The notes beneath the pieces are model-generated. The model was not told where the DNA came from, did no database searches, and saw only the letters and a program-made list of their open reading frames with translations. This document shows positions 23,242 through 33,417 of a stretch of 64,000 nucleotides of DNA, piece by piece (the stretch's first letter is position 1; each line of letters begins with the position of its first letter). The stretch spans positions 168,132,140 through 168,196,139 of the forward strand of contig NC_089493.1 in assembly GCF_036850765.1 (NCBI RefSeq), written 5' to 3'. The translations under genes were made by a program, and so were the position numbers. The DNA is from Saccopteryx bilineata. Taxonomy: Eukaryota; Chordata; Mammalia; Chiroptera; Emballonuridae.

Positions 23242-24856
23242 CTGGGGAGGAGGGGGCAGAGTGGTCGTGAGGCTGCCCTCTTGGGGCGCCCGTCAGTGTG
23301 GCTGATTCTGGTGTGCCCACAGGAAGCCCAAGGACAAGCACTTGCGTTATTTCTCCCCCTCCCATGTGATCTTATTTTTGGACTGGACACAAAAGCTATT
23401 TGGGGGCTGGACAGCTGCCAGGTGAAAGGACAGTTATCTCATCCAAGTTGTCTCCCTGCCTTTCCGAGCTAGTCCCTGTTACCTTTCCCCATCTAAGGCA
23501 GAAGAGGAGGGGTCTTCCTCGGAGCCTTACTTTTAAGATGTCTAAACAGTTAGTCCAAATTACTAACTTTATTTCAGCCATTTAATTTATTCCTACTCTT
23601 CAAGGTTTCACAGAGGATAGCTGTAATGAACAGAGTCATTGCTTCTATGTCTGAGGCTGGTGACACGTCATATAGACCACATCCATATGGCCCTCACATA
23701 TACATTGTTTTAGACCCTCCTATCAACATTGGGGTGGGACCCCCAACCCTGGGAGGCACGATGTCAAGAAGCTAGGCTCTAACATTGAATCACACTGATT
23801 CTGCCTTCCTCTTCTGGCTGTTTCTGCCTCTAGCTCATTGGCTTGTAAAACTTAAAACAGTTATTAAATAGTTTGATCTTTTTTTTCACCTCCGATTCTT
23901 CCTCTTCAGACCTGAATGGAAAGTATTGCAACACTCCTGCCTGACAAGATGCCAATTCGGAATCATCCTCGTCACATCATCACTGCTATTTATTGAGCTC
24001 TTGCTAAATGGCCTGTATATGCAGAACGCTTCCCCTGTGTCGCCTCACTTGTCCTCACAGCAGCCCGGTGAGGAAGGTACTCTCATTCTGATTGACATCC
24101 AGGAAGGCAGAGGCTGGCTTCACAGGGAGCTAGCTGAGGACAGACTTCCCAACCATCTGTCTGACTGCAGAGCAGGAACTTTTGGCCACTTTGCTCACTG
24201 TCTCCTGAAGCAATCAATCATTGCGATTTCACTGTTGTTTTCGTTTCATAAGAGGAAAAGCAAAAACCTTATGGTTGGTTCAGTCCTATGACTTCAGTCC
24301 TCAATGTTCTCCCCCAAACTCAATTCTAGAAGGGGAGAAAGAATAAGTGAGGTTGTCATCTGTTGACAGCCCCAGGCAGCGATTCTAGGTACAGGATGGA
24401 GTGTCTGGTCTCCGTCCTCCCTGGAGCCAGTTTCCTGAGAATAATTCACTGTGCAAACAACACACACGGGAGAGGACTGGGCTGCACCGCTCGGTCTGAA
24501 CTCCACACTGCGTTCATAGCCAATTGTCCTCTCTGCTGACCTGACGGAGAGCCCAACAGCTTGTCCAACACTGCCCTCTGCAGGTCTCCAGGCTGATTAC
24601 CCCCAAGATGATCGCCTTCGAGACTTTCTAAGGGGCACACTGAGGATTAGTTTTAGAGAATCAATTTCCAGATTCTCAATTTCTATAGACACTCTTCGCT
24701 CAAACTGGTTTACCTGATAATGTGTCCAAATTCATAACAGCCCTTCCCTCACTGGAAAGGATACCCCTCACTCTTCACCAACCTTACAAAGGTGCCATTG
24801 CACCAAATGTAAAAATCTCTAGGTCCAGATCCCCAAACCAGAAGTTTCCTTTAATA
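23242..24856. other. unique sequence, no gene seen
   Basis: Long stretch without recognised repeats. Short open frames only. Confidence 0.4.
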
Positions 24857-24864
24857 ATTTAATT

Positions 24865-25216
24865 CAGGGGTAGTCAACCTTTTTATACCTACCGCCCACT
24901 TTTGTATCTCTGTTGGTAGTAAAACTTTCTAACCGCCCACTGGTTCCACAGTAATGGTGATTTATAAAGTAGGGAAGTAACTTTACTTTATAAAATTTAT
25001 AAAGCAGAGTTACAGCAAGTTAAAGCATATAATAATAATTACTTAGCAAGTACTTTATGTCGAACTTTCGCTAAGTTTGGCAGAATAAATCTTTATAAAA
25101 CAACTTATTATAGTTAAATCTATCTTTTTATATATACTTTGGTTGCTCAGCTACTGCCCACCATGAAAGCTGGAACACCCACTAGGGGGCAGTAGGGACC
25201 AGGTTGACTGCCACTG
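24865..25216. mobile_element. nonautonomous hAT element with perfect TSD
   Basis: Ends CAGGGGTAGTCAACCT and AGGTTGACTGCCACTG form a 16-bp terminal inverted repeat with two mismatches. ATTTAATT is duplicated exactly at 24857-24864 and 25217-25224, the 8-bp target size of hAT transposases. The 352-bp interior is AT-rich and has no transposase. A full CTCF core match, CCACTAGGGGGCAG, lies at 25179-25192 near the right end. Confidence 0.92.
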
Positions 25217-25581
25217 ATTTAATTCAACCTCCCTTAATAATTAATTAAGGAATTTTTACTTAACTACTTCTTTTCTTCCATTCCTTGAATTTGAGGGACA
25301 GTACTGTGAAAGCAAATTGTAGAGGATATTGGCAATGATAACAAATGAACAGGTACATTTAAAGAATGGTGTCACAGCTCAGTTTTTAAATTCCTATATT
25401 TACAATATGCTGGAAGTTATCTTGAATCCATATGGACTTAATGATAAACATTTAATGTATCAACTTTTAAAGGTGGATATAGGTAACATTGTTTTTCAAA
25501 ATTCTTTTAAAGCCATGGGAGCAAGAATGGGTAAAGACTGATATATCTTAGAGCTGGATATTGCTAACTAATAACAGGCTG

Positions 25582-25614
25582 CCATCCATCCATCCATCCA
25601 TCCATCTATCCATC
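25582..25614. repeat. (CATC)n microsatellite
   Basis: About seven CATC units, one of them CTATC. Confidence 0.9.
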
Positions 25615-25710
25615 CAACATCTACTGAGTACCTAATATGTGTCTGGCATTGTTTCAGGCACTAGATATAAAAAGGTGAACAACAACTAATACTTTACATG
25701 CCATATACTT
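25615..25710 (-). repeat. L2 LINE fragment, antisense
   Basis: AACATCTACTGAGTACCTAA, TATGTGTCTGGCATTGTTTC and AGGCACTAGATATAAAAAGG match the antisense L2 terminus. Confidence 0.6.
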
Positions 25711-26010
25711 ACCAGTGGCTACCTCTAGGAAGTTCAGTGAAGGACACAACGTCAAGGAGCTTAATAATAAGAAGATTAATTTAATAATTACTCAAACATA
25801 AGAATACAACTTTGATAATTATTTGCAATGAGGGGTATTTCGTGACTAGAGAATGTATAATGAGAACTGACGATATATAATGAGGATTGACTGAATTGAT
25901 GGAGAGGTGTCAGTTGGGCCTGGAGGAATGAAACCCGGACCAAGACCAAGGTGTGCGGGAATCTCTGTGAAAGGAATGTGAAAACCCATGAAGAAAGGCC
26001 ATTTTAATAT

Positions 26011-26178
26011 GGGAGGACTGGGTAGGGATAGGACCAACCTTTGTGGTCAGTTGGGAGGACTGGGTAGGGATAGGACCAACCTCTGTGGTCAGTTGGGAGG
26101 ACTGGGTAGGGATAGGACCAACCTCTGTGGTCAGTTGGGAGGACTGGGTAGGGATAGGACCAACCTCTGTGGTCAGTT
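26011..26178 (+). repeat. 42-bp minisatellite, four units
   Basis: Four head-to-tail units begin at 26011, 26053, 26095 and 26137, each starting GGGAGGACTGGGTAGGGATA and ending CTGTGGTCAGTT. The first unit has one T-for-C difference (CCTTTGTGG). The 42-bp period is a multiple of three, so each frame repeats the same 14 codons and stays open; this does not show coding. Confidence 0.95.
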
Positions 26179-26222
26179 GTTTTAGAAAAGGCCTTTGCCT
26201 TTACATGTCCCATATTATAAAC

Positions 26223-26424
26223 CAATGGTTCTCAACCAGGAACGTAATTTCCTCAGGGGACACTTGGCAATTTCTGGAGACATTTTTATTGCTGGGATTG
26301 TACTAGTGACACCTAGTGGATCAAGTCCAGGATGCTGCTAAACATTTTACAATGTACACGACAGCCCCATAACAAAGAAGTGTCTGGCCCTAAAAGTCAG
26401 TAAGGCTTAGGTTTAGAAATTCTG
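26223..26424 (+). repeat. MER20 hAT-Charlie MITE
   Basis: CAATGGTTCTCAACCAGGAA at the start, then GGACACTTGGCAATTTCTGG, AGACATTTTTATTGCTGGGA, AGGATGCTGCTAAACATTTT and a GTTTAGAAATTCTG end. Flanks TTATAAAC and TTATAGAT agree at six of eight bases. Confidence 0.85.
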
Positions 26425-26474
26425 TTATAGATGAGGGCAAGCCAGGCCCAAAAAGTGTCTACAATGGCTCTGGA

Positions 26475-26580
26475 TTCATTCATTCATTCAACAAATTCTT
26501 ATTCAGTGCCCACTGAGTTTAAGACACTATTCTGGGCATAATCCAGCCATACTGGGCACACCCTAATCAAAATGGTCACC
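26475..26580 (-). repeat. L2 LINE fragment, antisense
   Basis: ATTCATTCATTCATTCAACA, AATTCTTATTCAGTGCCCAC and ACACTATTCTGGGCATAATC. Confidence 0.65.
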
Positions 26581-26634
26581 TCAAATGGCCTGCCTAGTTG
26601 TGTTTCTGTTACCAGCCTAATATTTCTACCATTT

Positions 26635-26930
26635 GAATGGTGATGAAACTGGTCTTATTATCTGTAGAAGGAAGACATTAAAATGTATGAATATACTCAG
26701 AGGCACAGACAGCTGTATAGTGATTATGAGGGAAAGGGGGTGGAGGAGGTCAGAGAGGGTATAGGAGGGATCAATGGTGATGGAAGGAAACTTTGGGGTG
26801 GTGAACACACAATACAGTATACAGGTGATGTATTCTAGAACTGTACACCTCAAGCCTATATAACTTTATTAACCAATGTCACCCCAATAAATTCAATAAA
26901 AACAAAGTAAACTAAAATAAACATGTATAT
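26635..26930 (+). repeat. L1 LINE 3' UTR, sense
   Basis: L1 3' end: GGAGGGATCAATGGTGATGG, GAACACACAATACAGTATAC, AATGTCACCCCAATAAATTC and an A-rich tail. Older than the copy at 30132. Confidence 0.75.
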
Positions 26931-27132
26931 AATAAAAACACATATGAATATAATTCACAAGATGGTCTACAAAACAGTGTTTGTAATAGTGAAAACAACC
27001 TAAGTATCTGTTCATAAGGGAATGGTTACTTAACTATGGTGCAGCTATACAATGATATACGAAGCCACCAATAAAAAGGAAAGAGGCAAATCTCTTTGAG
27101 ATGATATGAAAATAACCACAGAGATATTATTA
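26931..27132 (+). repeat. L1M LINE, sense, left part
   Basis: Diverged ORF2 3' text: GTGAAAACAACCTAAGTATC, TGGTGCAGCTATACAATGAT, GCCACCAATAAAAAGGAAAG. It is interrupted by a B-type SINE and continues to about 27625. Confidence 0.65.
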
Positions 27133-27144
27133 ATTATTAATTGG

Positions 27145-27445
27145 CCTGACCAGGTGGTGGCGCAGTGGATGGAGCGTCAGACTGGGATGTGGAGGACCCA
27201 GGTTTGAAGCCCCAAGGTCACCGGCTTGAGTGCAGGCTCATTTGGTTTGAGCAAGGCTCACCAGCTTGAGCCCAAGGTCGCTGGCTTGAGCAATGGGTCA
27301 CTTGGTCTGCTGAAGGCCCACAGTCAAGACACATATGAAAAAGCAATCAATGAACAGCTAAGGTGCTGCAACAAAGAATTGATGCTTCTTATCTCCCTAT
27401 CTGTCCCTCTCTCTGTCTCTCTGTGTCTCTGTCACACACAAAAAA
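27145..27445 (+). repeat. bat SINE, B type, sense
   Basis: Head CCTGACCAGGTGGTGGCGCA, A box GCGCAGTGGATGGAGCG, B-like GGTTTGAAGCC, then GCTGAAGGCCCACAGTCAAG, AAAGCAATCAATGAACAGCT and a CT-rich tail. The flanking duplication ATTATTAATTGG is perfect over 12 bp. Confidence 0.92.
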
Positions 27446-27625
27446 GACATTATTAATTGGGAAAAATTTTAGAAGAACAGATAGATTATAATTGATGACT
27501 TGTGTTTTTATAATTGGCTTATGGGTGTGTTTGCATGTACATGCAATTGCTGGAGAACTTCTCCAGATTCTTAGTAATAGCTACCTCTAGGGAGCAGAAA
27601 AAACCCTGTAATGTGTTTGTTGAGA
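27446..27625 (+). repeat. L1M LINE, sense, right part
   Basis: Continuation of the L1M split by the B-type SINE: GGGAAAAATTTTAGAAGAAC, TGTGTTTGCATGTACATGCA, TAATAGCTACCTCTAGGGAG. Confidence 0.5.
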
Positions 27626-27756
27626 ATAGCTCTCTACCTAATTTCCTCCTTTCTCCTGATTAGAGTTCCCCAGTTCATCCTCTTCGTTATTACTAATATT
27701 CATCTGTCACCGCTTCTAAAGATCCTTGAACTTCCTGGATGATATCTGTTTCTTTG

Positions 27757-27917
27757 TTTCTTTTTTTGTTAATTGATTTTAGGGAGAGAGGAAGGGGAGA
27801 GAGAGAGAGAAGACAGGAACATCAATCTGTTCCTATATGTTCCCTGACCAGGAATCAAACCTGCAACTTCTGTGCTTTGGGACGATGCTCTAACCAACTG
27901 AGCCATTGGCCAGAGCG
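27757..27917 (-). repeat. bat SINE, C type
   Basis: Short SINE in antisense: GTTAATTGATTTTAGGGAGA, CAGGAACATCAATCTGTTCC, CCCTGACCAGGAATCAAACC, GACGATGCTCTAACCAACTG, ending in a GGCCAGAGC head. This is the classic VES-like form. Confidence 0.85.
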
Positions 27918-27929
27918 ATTTTGTTTCTT

Positions 27930-28120
27930 ATTGTGAAATACAAGGTCCTTCCAAACTTGCCTCTAGCCAATCTTCACAGGCTCCTTGGGAGCTGCTCTCT
28001 CTGCCCCAGCCCTGTTTCCACCTCGCTTCCCTAGAGCCTAAACCACAGTGAACTCACCAGGACTCATCACTCTTCTACAACAGGGTCACCTCTGTTGTGA
28101 CCCTGTGGCTGGAAAAAAGT
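27930..28120 (+). repeat. L2 LINE fragment
   Basis: GTGAAATACAAGGTCCTTCC, AAACTTGCCTCTAGCCAATC and TCTGCCCCAGCCCTGTTTCC resemble the mid-3' L2 region. The piece at 27630-27740 is probably the same copy. Confidence 0.4.
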
Positions 28121-28129
28121 CCTCCTCTT

Positions 28130-28500
28130 TTTGTACCAGTATTAGTCAGGATAGAGGAGTAATACTGTGGTTACACATAATCCCCAAGTGACAGTGACTT
28201 AAAATAACAAAGGTTTGTTTCTTACTCATTGACATGAACCGTCCATTGACAGGTTGGCTGGCAAGCTATTCTGTGTCATTCTCAATTAAGGACCCAGCCT
28301 GAGGGAGCTCCAGCCCTCTGCTTTCAGGAGGGAAAAGGGCAGTGTGTTTACTAACACACCAGCACCTGAAAGTTTCTAGTACTCACATTTCATTGGCCAG
28401 ATAAGTTTTATGGCTACACCTACCATTAAATGAGGTAGAGAATGTCAATCCTATTATTTGCTTAGAAAGTGGGGAGTCACAAAAATCTGGGGAACATGAA
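28130..28500 (-). repeat. unassigned ancient LTR-like repeat
   Basis: TTAGTCAGGATAGAGGAGTA, ACTTAAAATAACAAAGGTTT, ACATTTCATTGGCCAGATAA and GAATGTCAATCCTATTATTT match a dispersed mammalian repeat layout I recognise but cannot name with certainty. A second diverged copy seems to lie at 60965-61260. Confidence 0.45.
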
Positions 28501-28849
28501 TTCTATAATTGTTGGGTCCAATATTCTATATCTGTCCACTAAGTCAAGTTGGCTAATCTTGTTCGCATAATCTACATCCTTACTTATTTGCTCACTTCTG
28601 CTTGTGGTATTTGTTGATCTTTGCTTCATATCTCTAAAGCAGCCTTAAAAAATATGTACAAGATGTGTACAATTAAACTTTTTATCATTACGATGTATCC
28701 TTCTTTAGCTATAGTCATGCTTTTTGCCTTAAAATCCCCTTTGATGTTAACATTATTATCAATATTAATATAATTTTCTACCATTTATTTACTTTCAACA
28801 TTTTAAAATTTTAGATGTGTTTCTTAGAAACTGTATATAGATTCTTTTT

Positions 28850-29008
28850 TTAAAGATTTTATTTATTCATTTTTGAGAGGGGAGAGAAAGAGAGAGAGAG
28901 AGAAGTGAGAGAGGAGCAAGAAGCATCAACTCCCATATGTGCCTTGACCAGATAAGCCCAGGGTTTTGAACCAGTGAACTCAGTGTTTCAGGTCAACACT
29001 TTATCAGC
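28850..29008 (-). repeat. bat SINE, D type, diverged
   Basis: ATTTTATTTATTCATTTTTG, an AGAGAGAG tract, AGAAGCATCAACTCCCATAT, GTGCCTTGACCAGATAAGCC, and a decayed head. It matches the better-preserved copy at 53515 in reverse. Confidence 0.75.
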
Positions 29009-29047
29009 AGAAACTGTATACTATATATATATAGATTCTTTTACCCA

Positions 29048-29443
29048 GTTTTATACTTTTTTTAGAGAGAGAGAGACAGAAAAAGAGGGACAGATAGACA
29101 GAAAGGAGAGAGATGAGAAATATCAATTCTTCATTGCAGCACCTTAGCTGTTTATTGATTGCTTTCTCATATATGCCTTGATGGGAGGGGTCTCCAGCCA
29201 AGCCAATTACCCCTTGCTGAAGCCAGTGACCTTTGGGCTTCAAGCCAGTGACCTTTGGGCTCAAGCCAGCGACATGGAGTCACATCTATGATCTAAAGCC
29301 AGAGACTCTGCACTCAAGCTGGTGAGCCCCCGCTCTAGCCAGATGAGCCCGGGCTCAAGCCGGCAACCTCTCAAGGTTTCGAACCTGGGTCCTCTGCATC
29401 CCAGTCCGACAGTCTATCCACTGCACCACCACCTAGTCAGGCC
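29048..29443 (-). repeat. bat SINE, B type
   Basis: AGAGAGACAGAAAAAGAGGG tail, GAGAAATATCAATTCTTCAT, CAAGCCAGTGACCTTTGGGC units (two adjacent), and a minus-strand head CCTGACTAGGTGGTGGTGCA. Confidence 0.88.
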
Positions 29444-30131
29444 AATTTGGCTTTTAATTAAAGTATTTTGTTAATTTGCATTTAATGTAATTACTAATAT
29501 ATTTGGATTTAAATCAGTCACCTTATTGTTTTCATTGATCCCACATGATCTGTTTTTTTTATTCTAAATACTTTTCTGCTTGCTCTTAGAATGGTTGAAT
29601 ATTTTTTTTCTCTCTAGAGCCTTAGAAGTTATATTCATTTTTTACTGTTCTTTAATAGTTATTCTAGAGATTAAAAAGTGTATCTTGGATTTATCAAAGT
29701 CTAATGTTAATTAGTATTTTTTCTTTTGTATTAATACAAGGACCTTAGAACATTTTGATTCCATTTATCTCCCCCACCTGACTTATACATACTTGCTGTA
29801 TGTTCTAATTTTTTTTACCCCCAGTGGACATGGTTATGTTTTTTTTTACAGTCTAGTGCTTTTAGATTTCCTTAAATTAACCTTTGCATTATTCTTCATT
29901 TCTTCCTGTACCTATAATCTATCCTCTTAAATCATTTTCCTTCTGCTTAAAGAACACCTTGTAAGTATTTCTTTCTGGTAAAGAATCCTGAATGTCTTAA
30001 TTTACCTTTATTATTGGAGGCTGTTTTCACTGAACAAAGAATTCTAAGTGGGCGATTATTTTCTTTCAGACCTTAAAGATAAATTCCACTAATTTCTGGC
30101 CTTCATGATTTCTGTCAAGAAGGAAGCTTTT

Positions 30132-30907
30132 TATTAGAGAAATGCAAATCAAAACTGCAATGAGATACCACCTCACACCTGTTAGATTAGCTATTATTAA
30201 CAAGACAGGTAATAGCAAATGTTGGAGAGGCTGTGGAGAAAAAGGAACCCTCATACACTGTTGGTGGGAACGTAAAGTAGTACAACCATTATGGAAGAAA
30301 GTATGGTGGTTCCTCAAAAAACTGAAAATAGAATTACCTTATGACTCAGCAATCCCTCTACTGGGTATATACCCCAAAAACTCAGAAACATTGATACGTA
30401 AAGACACATGCAGCCCCATGTTCATTGCAGCATTGTTCACAGTGGCCAGGACATGGAAACAACCAAAAAGCCCGTCAATAGATGACTGGATAAAGAAGAT
30501 GTGGCACATATACACTATGGAATACTACTCAGCCATAAGAAATGATGACATCGGATCATTTACAGCAAAATGGTGGGATCTTGATAACATGATACGAAGT
30601 GAAATAAGTAAATCAGAAAAAACCAGGAACTGCATTATTCCATATGTAGGTGGGACATAAAAGTGAAACTAAGAGACATTGATTAGAGTGTGGTGGTTAC
30701 GGAGGGGGGGGGGGAGGAGAGGGAAAGGAGGAGGGGGAGGGGCACAAAGAAAATTAGATAGAGGGTGACAGAGGACAATCTGACTTTGGGTGATGGGTAT
30801 GCAGCATAGTTGAACGACAAGATAACCTGGACTTGTTATCTTTGAATATATGTATCCTGATTTATTGATGTCACCCCATTAAAAAAATAAAATTATTTAA
30901 AAAAAAA
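30132..30907 (+). mobile_element. young 5'-truncated L1 insertion
   Basis: Target duplication AAGAAGGAAGCTTTT (15 bp, exact) at 30117-30131 and 30908-30922. The insert starts inside ORF2 and runs through the 3' UTR, including a G-rich run near 30703, to AATAAAATTATTT and poly-A. The exact duplication and unbroken frame argue for recent insertion. It landed in the old antisense L1M. Confidence 0.95.
30142..30660 (+). pseudogene. L1 ORF2 C-terminal fragment, frame intact
   Basis: An uninterrupted 172-residue reading ends at the normal ORF2 stop. It covers only the C-terminal part of ORF2p, including a cysteine-containing stretch ([19 protein letters not shown]) that matches the zinc-knuckle-like C-terminal segment of mammalian L1 ORF2p, then the conserved [14 protein letters not shown] region. 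The endonuclease and reverse transcriptase domains lie upstream of the truncation and are absent, so this copy cannot move itself. No frameshift or stop is seen, in contrast to the L1M fragments around it. Confidence 0.93.
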
Positions 30908-31097
30908 AAGAAGGAAGCTTTTAAACATATTTTTCTCTTTGTCTTGGTTTTCATTTACCTTAACGATGATGTACCTCGATGTGGCTTCTTATTTATTCTC
31001 CTTGGAACTCCAAGGGCTTTTGGAATCTGTGGCTTGATGTTTTAAGTCATGTTTGGCAATTTCTCAACTATTTCCTCCTCAGTTATTACTGCTGCCC

Positions 31098-31100
31098 TAT

Positions 31101-31130
<30 letters not shown>
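31098..31130. repeat. (CT)n microsatellite
   Basis: About 14 CT units within the old L1M. Confidence 0.85.
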
Positions 31131-31132
<2 letters not shown>

Positions 31133-31336
31133 TTCTAAAACTTCAGTCTTTCTTTTATCTTAATCTATACATTATCTCTGCAGTAGTTTCCAGCCTTTGT
31201 CCTTGCATTCTACTGTTTTTGTCTCACCTACTTCCCAGTTCAATTCTATCTTTAACTCTGTCTAATCTTCTGTTAAACCCATCTACTGAGTTCTTCACTT
31301 TTGTTTGTTAAATCTATCCACAGAGCACTTCACTTT

Positions 31337-31535
31337 AAAAAATTTTTTTTATTAAGACTTTTATTTATTCATTTTAGAGAGAGGAAAGAGAGAGGGAGAG
31401 AGAGAGAGAGAAGGTGGGAAGAGCAGGAAGCATCAACTTCCATATGTGCCTTGACCAGGCAAGCCCAGGGTTTAGAACCAGCAACTTCGCCGTTCCAGAT
31501 TGATGCTTTATCTACTGCGCCACCACAGGTCAGCC
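31337..31535 (-). repeat. bat SINE, D type
   Basis: Antisense: a TTTATTTATTCATTTTAGAG tail, AGGAAGCATCAACTTCCATA, TGCCTTGACCAGGCAAGCCC, head CTGACCTGTGGTGGCGCAGT. The duplication AGCACTTCACTTT is exact at 31324-31336 and 31536-31548. Confidence 0.93.
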
Positions 31536-32529
31536 AGCACTTCACTTTTGTTACTATGTTTTTCAATTCTAAATCTCTATTTAGTTATTTTTCAGATCTT
31601 CATTGTCCTTTTCATTTCAAGTTTCTTGGATCTCTGCCAGATTTTTAAACATTGTCTTTTATCTTCTTTACCCAGTCAACACAGCTACTTTAAAGTCTGA
31701 GTAGTAACTCCAATAACTGGAGTTCACTGGGATTGTTTCTTGTGTAATTGTTTCTACTGGATCTTGTTCATGTTGTCTTCCTTATGTCTGGTTATCTTCA
31801 TGTGTGCTGAACTTACATGTGAATAATTTTTGGTAGAAGTAATGTGAGGTGTTATGGTAACCTCTGCTCCTGCTAGGTACCTGGGGATGCTAGTAACCTG
31901 CGATCACCTAATCCAATTTGAAGAATTTAGCTCATTGGAAGCTGGGCCAAGGCCCCACAAAATCTAGTCTATCTCCAATTCCTTCAGTCTTAAGGTTTAG
32001 TCCTTCAGGGTCCTAGCCTAAAATGGGGAGTTACATGCCCCCATCTCCTTTGGTGGGCACTAGATTCCAGCTTTTGTCCACTGAGGCACACAGGGCTATG
32101 TAGGTGCTGCTTGGCCTCTCAGCTTCTTAGCTGTCCTTCCAGAAGCAGCAAATGTCCCAAGGGGAAAAGAGGTCCCCGTTGTCTGGCTCACCTACCTAAA
32201 TGCCTATTTTTCCCACATCTTGGTTTGGCAATTTTTCATTATCTTTTTAACTTCCTGATGTCTTTAGGCTGATTTTAATTTTTTTTGTCTAGCTTTTCTT
32301 ATTGCCCTCAGCAGGAGAGCAAGCCCTAGTTATCTTGTCTGCCATTACCAGATGGTAGGCTGTGCAGATGCCAGAAGTGGGCCAGGTGTACGCTCGCATG
32401 CACACCTTACGTGAGTGGTGGGCCCGGGGTTAACTAGAGAGCAGGCGCCCATTTTGGCCTGATGAGAATGAGAGTCTCGTGTTGCCAGGTTTTCCCATAT
32501 TTTTTTTAGGAGAAGCAGGAAATGTAGAC

Positions 32530-32617
32530 TTTTTTTTTTACATTTTATTTTATTATTATTAATTTTAATGGGGTGACATTGATAAATCAGGGTACATATG
32601 TTCAGAGAAAACATCTC
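32530..32617 (-). mobile_element. tiny antisense L1 3' end insertion
   Basis: Poly-T, then TTTTAATGGGGTGACATTGA and TAAATCAGGGTACATATGTT, the antisense of the young L1 3' end. CAGGAAATGTAG flanks it at 32516-32527 and 32618-32629. At under 100 bp it is an extreme 5' truncation. Confidence 0.85.
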
Positions 32618-32640
32618 CAGGAAATGTAGGCTTTTTAAAT

Positions 32641-32860
32641 GTGAAATTCCAATTTTCAATGGTGGCTTTAAAAAAATTTACTTTCAACAAACCAAACAAG
32701 ACAGGTCTGCAGTTTAAACCCCGCCCCGAGGACACCAGTGTGAAATATCCGGCTATAGTCTATGATGATGGGAAGAGAGAAGTGAAGGCTGGTTCTTCTT
32801 CTTCGGGAACCTTAGCCTCCAGTACTTCAGGCTGCCCGAAATAAATCCTGTCCCTCATAC
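32641..32860 (+). other. small ORF with retrocopy-like 3' end
   Basis: A 67-codon frame starts at ATG 32641 (a second ATG is at 32659) and ends at TAA 32842-32844, overlapping an AATAAA at 32840-32845. An A-run (CAAAAAATAAC) follows about 20 bp later. The 3' half reads smoothly (KYPAIVYDDGKREVKAGSSS) and is not low-complexity. I recognise no family. It could be a fragment of a processed pseudogene, a terminal exon or chance. Confidence 0.25.
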
Positions 32861-33109
32861 AAAAAATAACATTGAAACCAATTTATGTCTTTACTGAAAT
32901 CTCTTGAAAATGCCAAGAGGGGAGGATGGATTCCGTTCATACCACCAACAACATTTCTGGAAAATCTCCCATTACCTCTCCCAAATCTTCCTCATGACAG
33001 TTTGTCAGCTATTCCAATCCCCTTTAATTTGTCTCTGGAATTTCCCCAGGTTTAACCCGTCCCTGGCTCTTAGGTCCCTCACCTTCTGATCTGTCTGCTT
33101 TAGTAGGTA

Positions 33110-33417
33110 ATGCCCTGCCTTTTCTGCGGCGAGCTCGAGCTCGCAAAGCCATCCCACCCGCCACACTGCACGACTCAGAATCCCGTCCGTCCCACATTTT
33201 CCTGTGCTCTGCTCGGAAAGGCTTCAGAACTTGGCCTGCCAAGACTAAATCCTCCTTCGCAGGAAGTGGGGGTGGGGAGGAACAATGCTGTAAATATTCT
33301 AAAACCTCTATATTTTTTCCGGTCCCATCATCTCTGCCATCTGGGATGGGGTGAAGCCAGGACTCGACGTCATTTGCAAAGGAGACAGAGCCCGTTTCCT
33401 GGTGCTTTGGTAGCAAG
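33110..33417 (+). promoter_or_regulatory. CpG cluster ending in a strong splice donor
   Basis: About ten CpGs lie within 33120-33230, including GCGGCGAGCTCGAGCTCGC, against a CpG-poor background. A near-consensus donor, AGCAAG|GTGAGTTTT, follows at 33417. This resembles a small promoter plus noncoding first exon on the plus strand. Overlapping open frames exist on both strands, so coding cannot be inferred. Confidence 0.25.

Larger units (their letters stand above)
28505..32345 (-). repeat. old antisense L1M, about 2.3 kb after removing inserts
   Basis: Scattered hallmarks in antisense order: TTTATCATTACGATGTATCC, TGCATTTAATGTAATTACTA, CTGCTTAAAGAACACCTTGT, TTCTAAGTGGGCGATTATTT, CGATGATGTACCTCGATGTG, CTTTTGGAATCTGTGGCTTG. 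It is split by SINEs at 28850, 29048 and 31337 and by a young L1 at 30132. The 31700-32345 part is the least certain. Confidence 0.65.

Noticed and set aside
22772..23390. 197-codon minus-strand protein
   Set aside because: It runs straight through the strong splice donor at 22930 and has no recognised domain or convincing start. Only the splice-framed part is kept, as a low-confidence exon.
25988..26185. Repetitive peptide at the 42-bp minisatellite
   Set aside because: The frame stays open only because the period is a multiple of three. There is no start context, transcript signal or homology.
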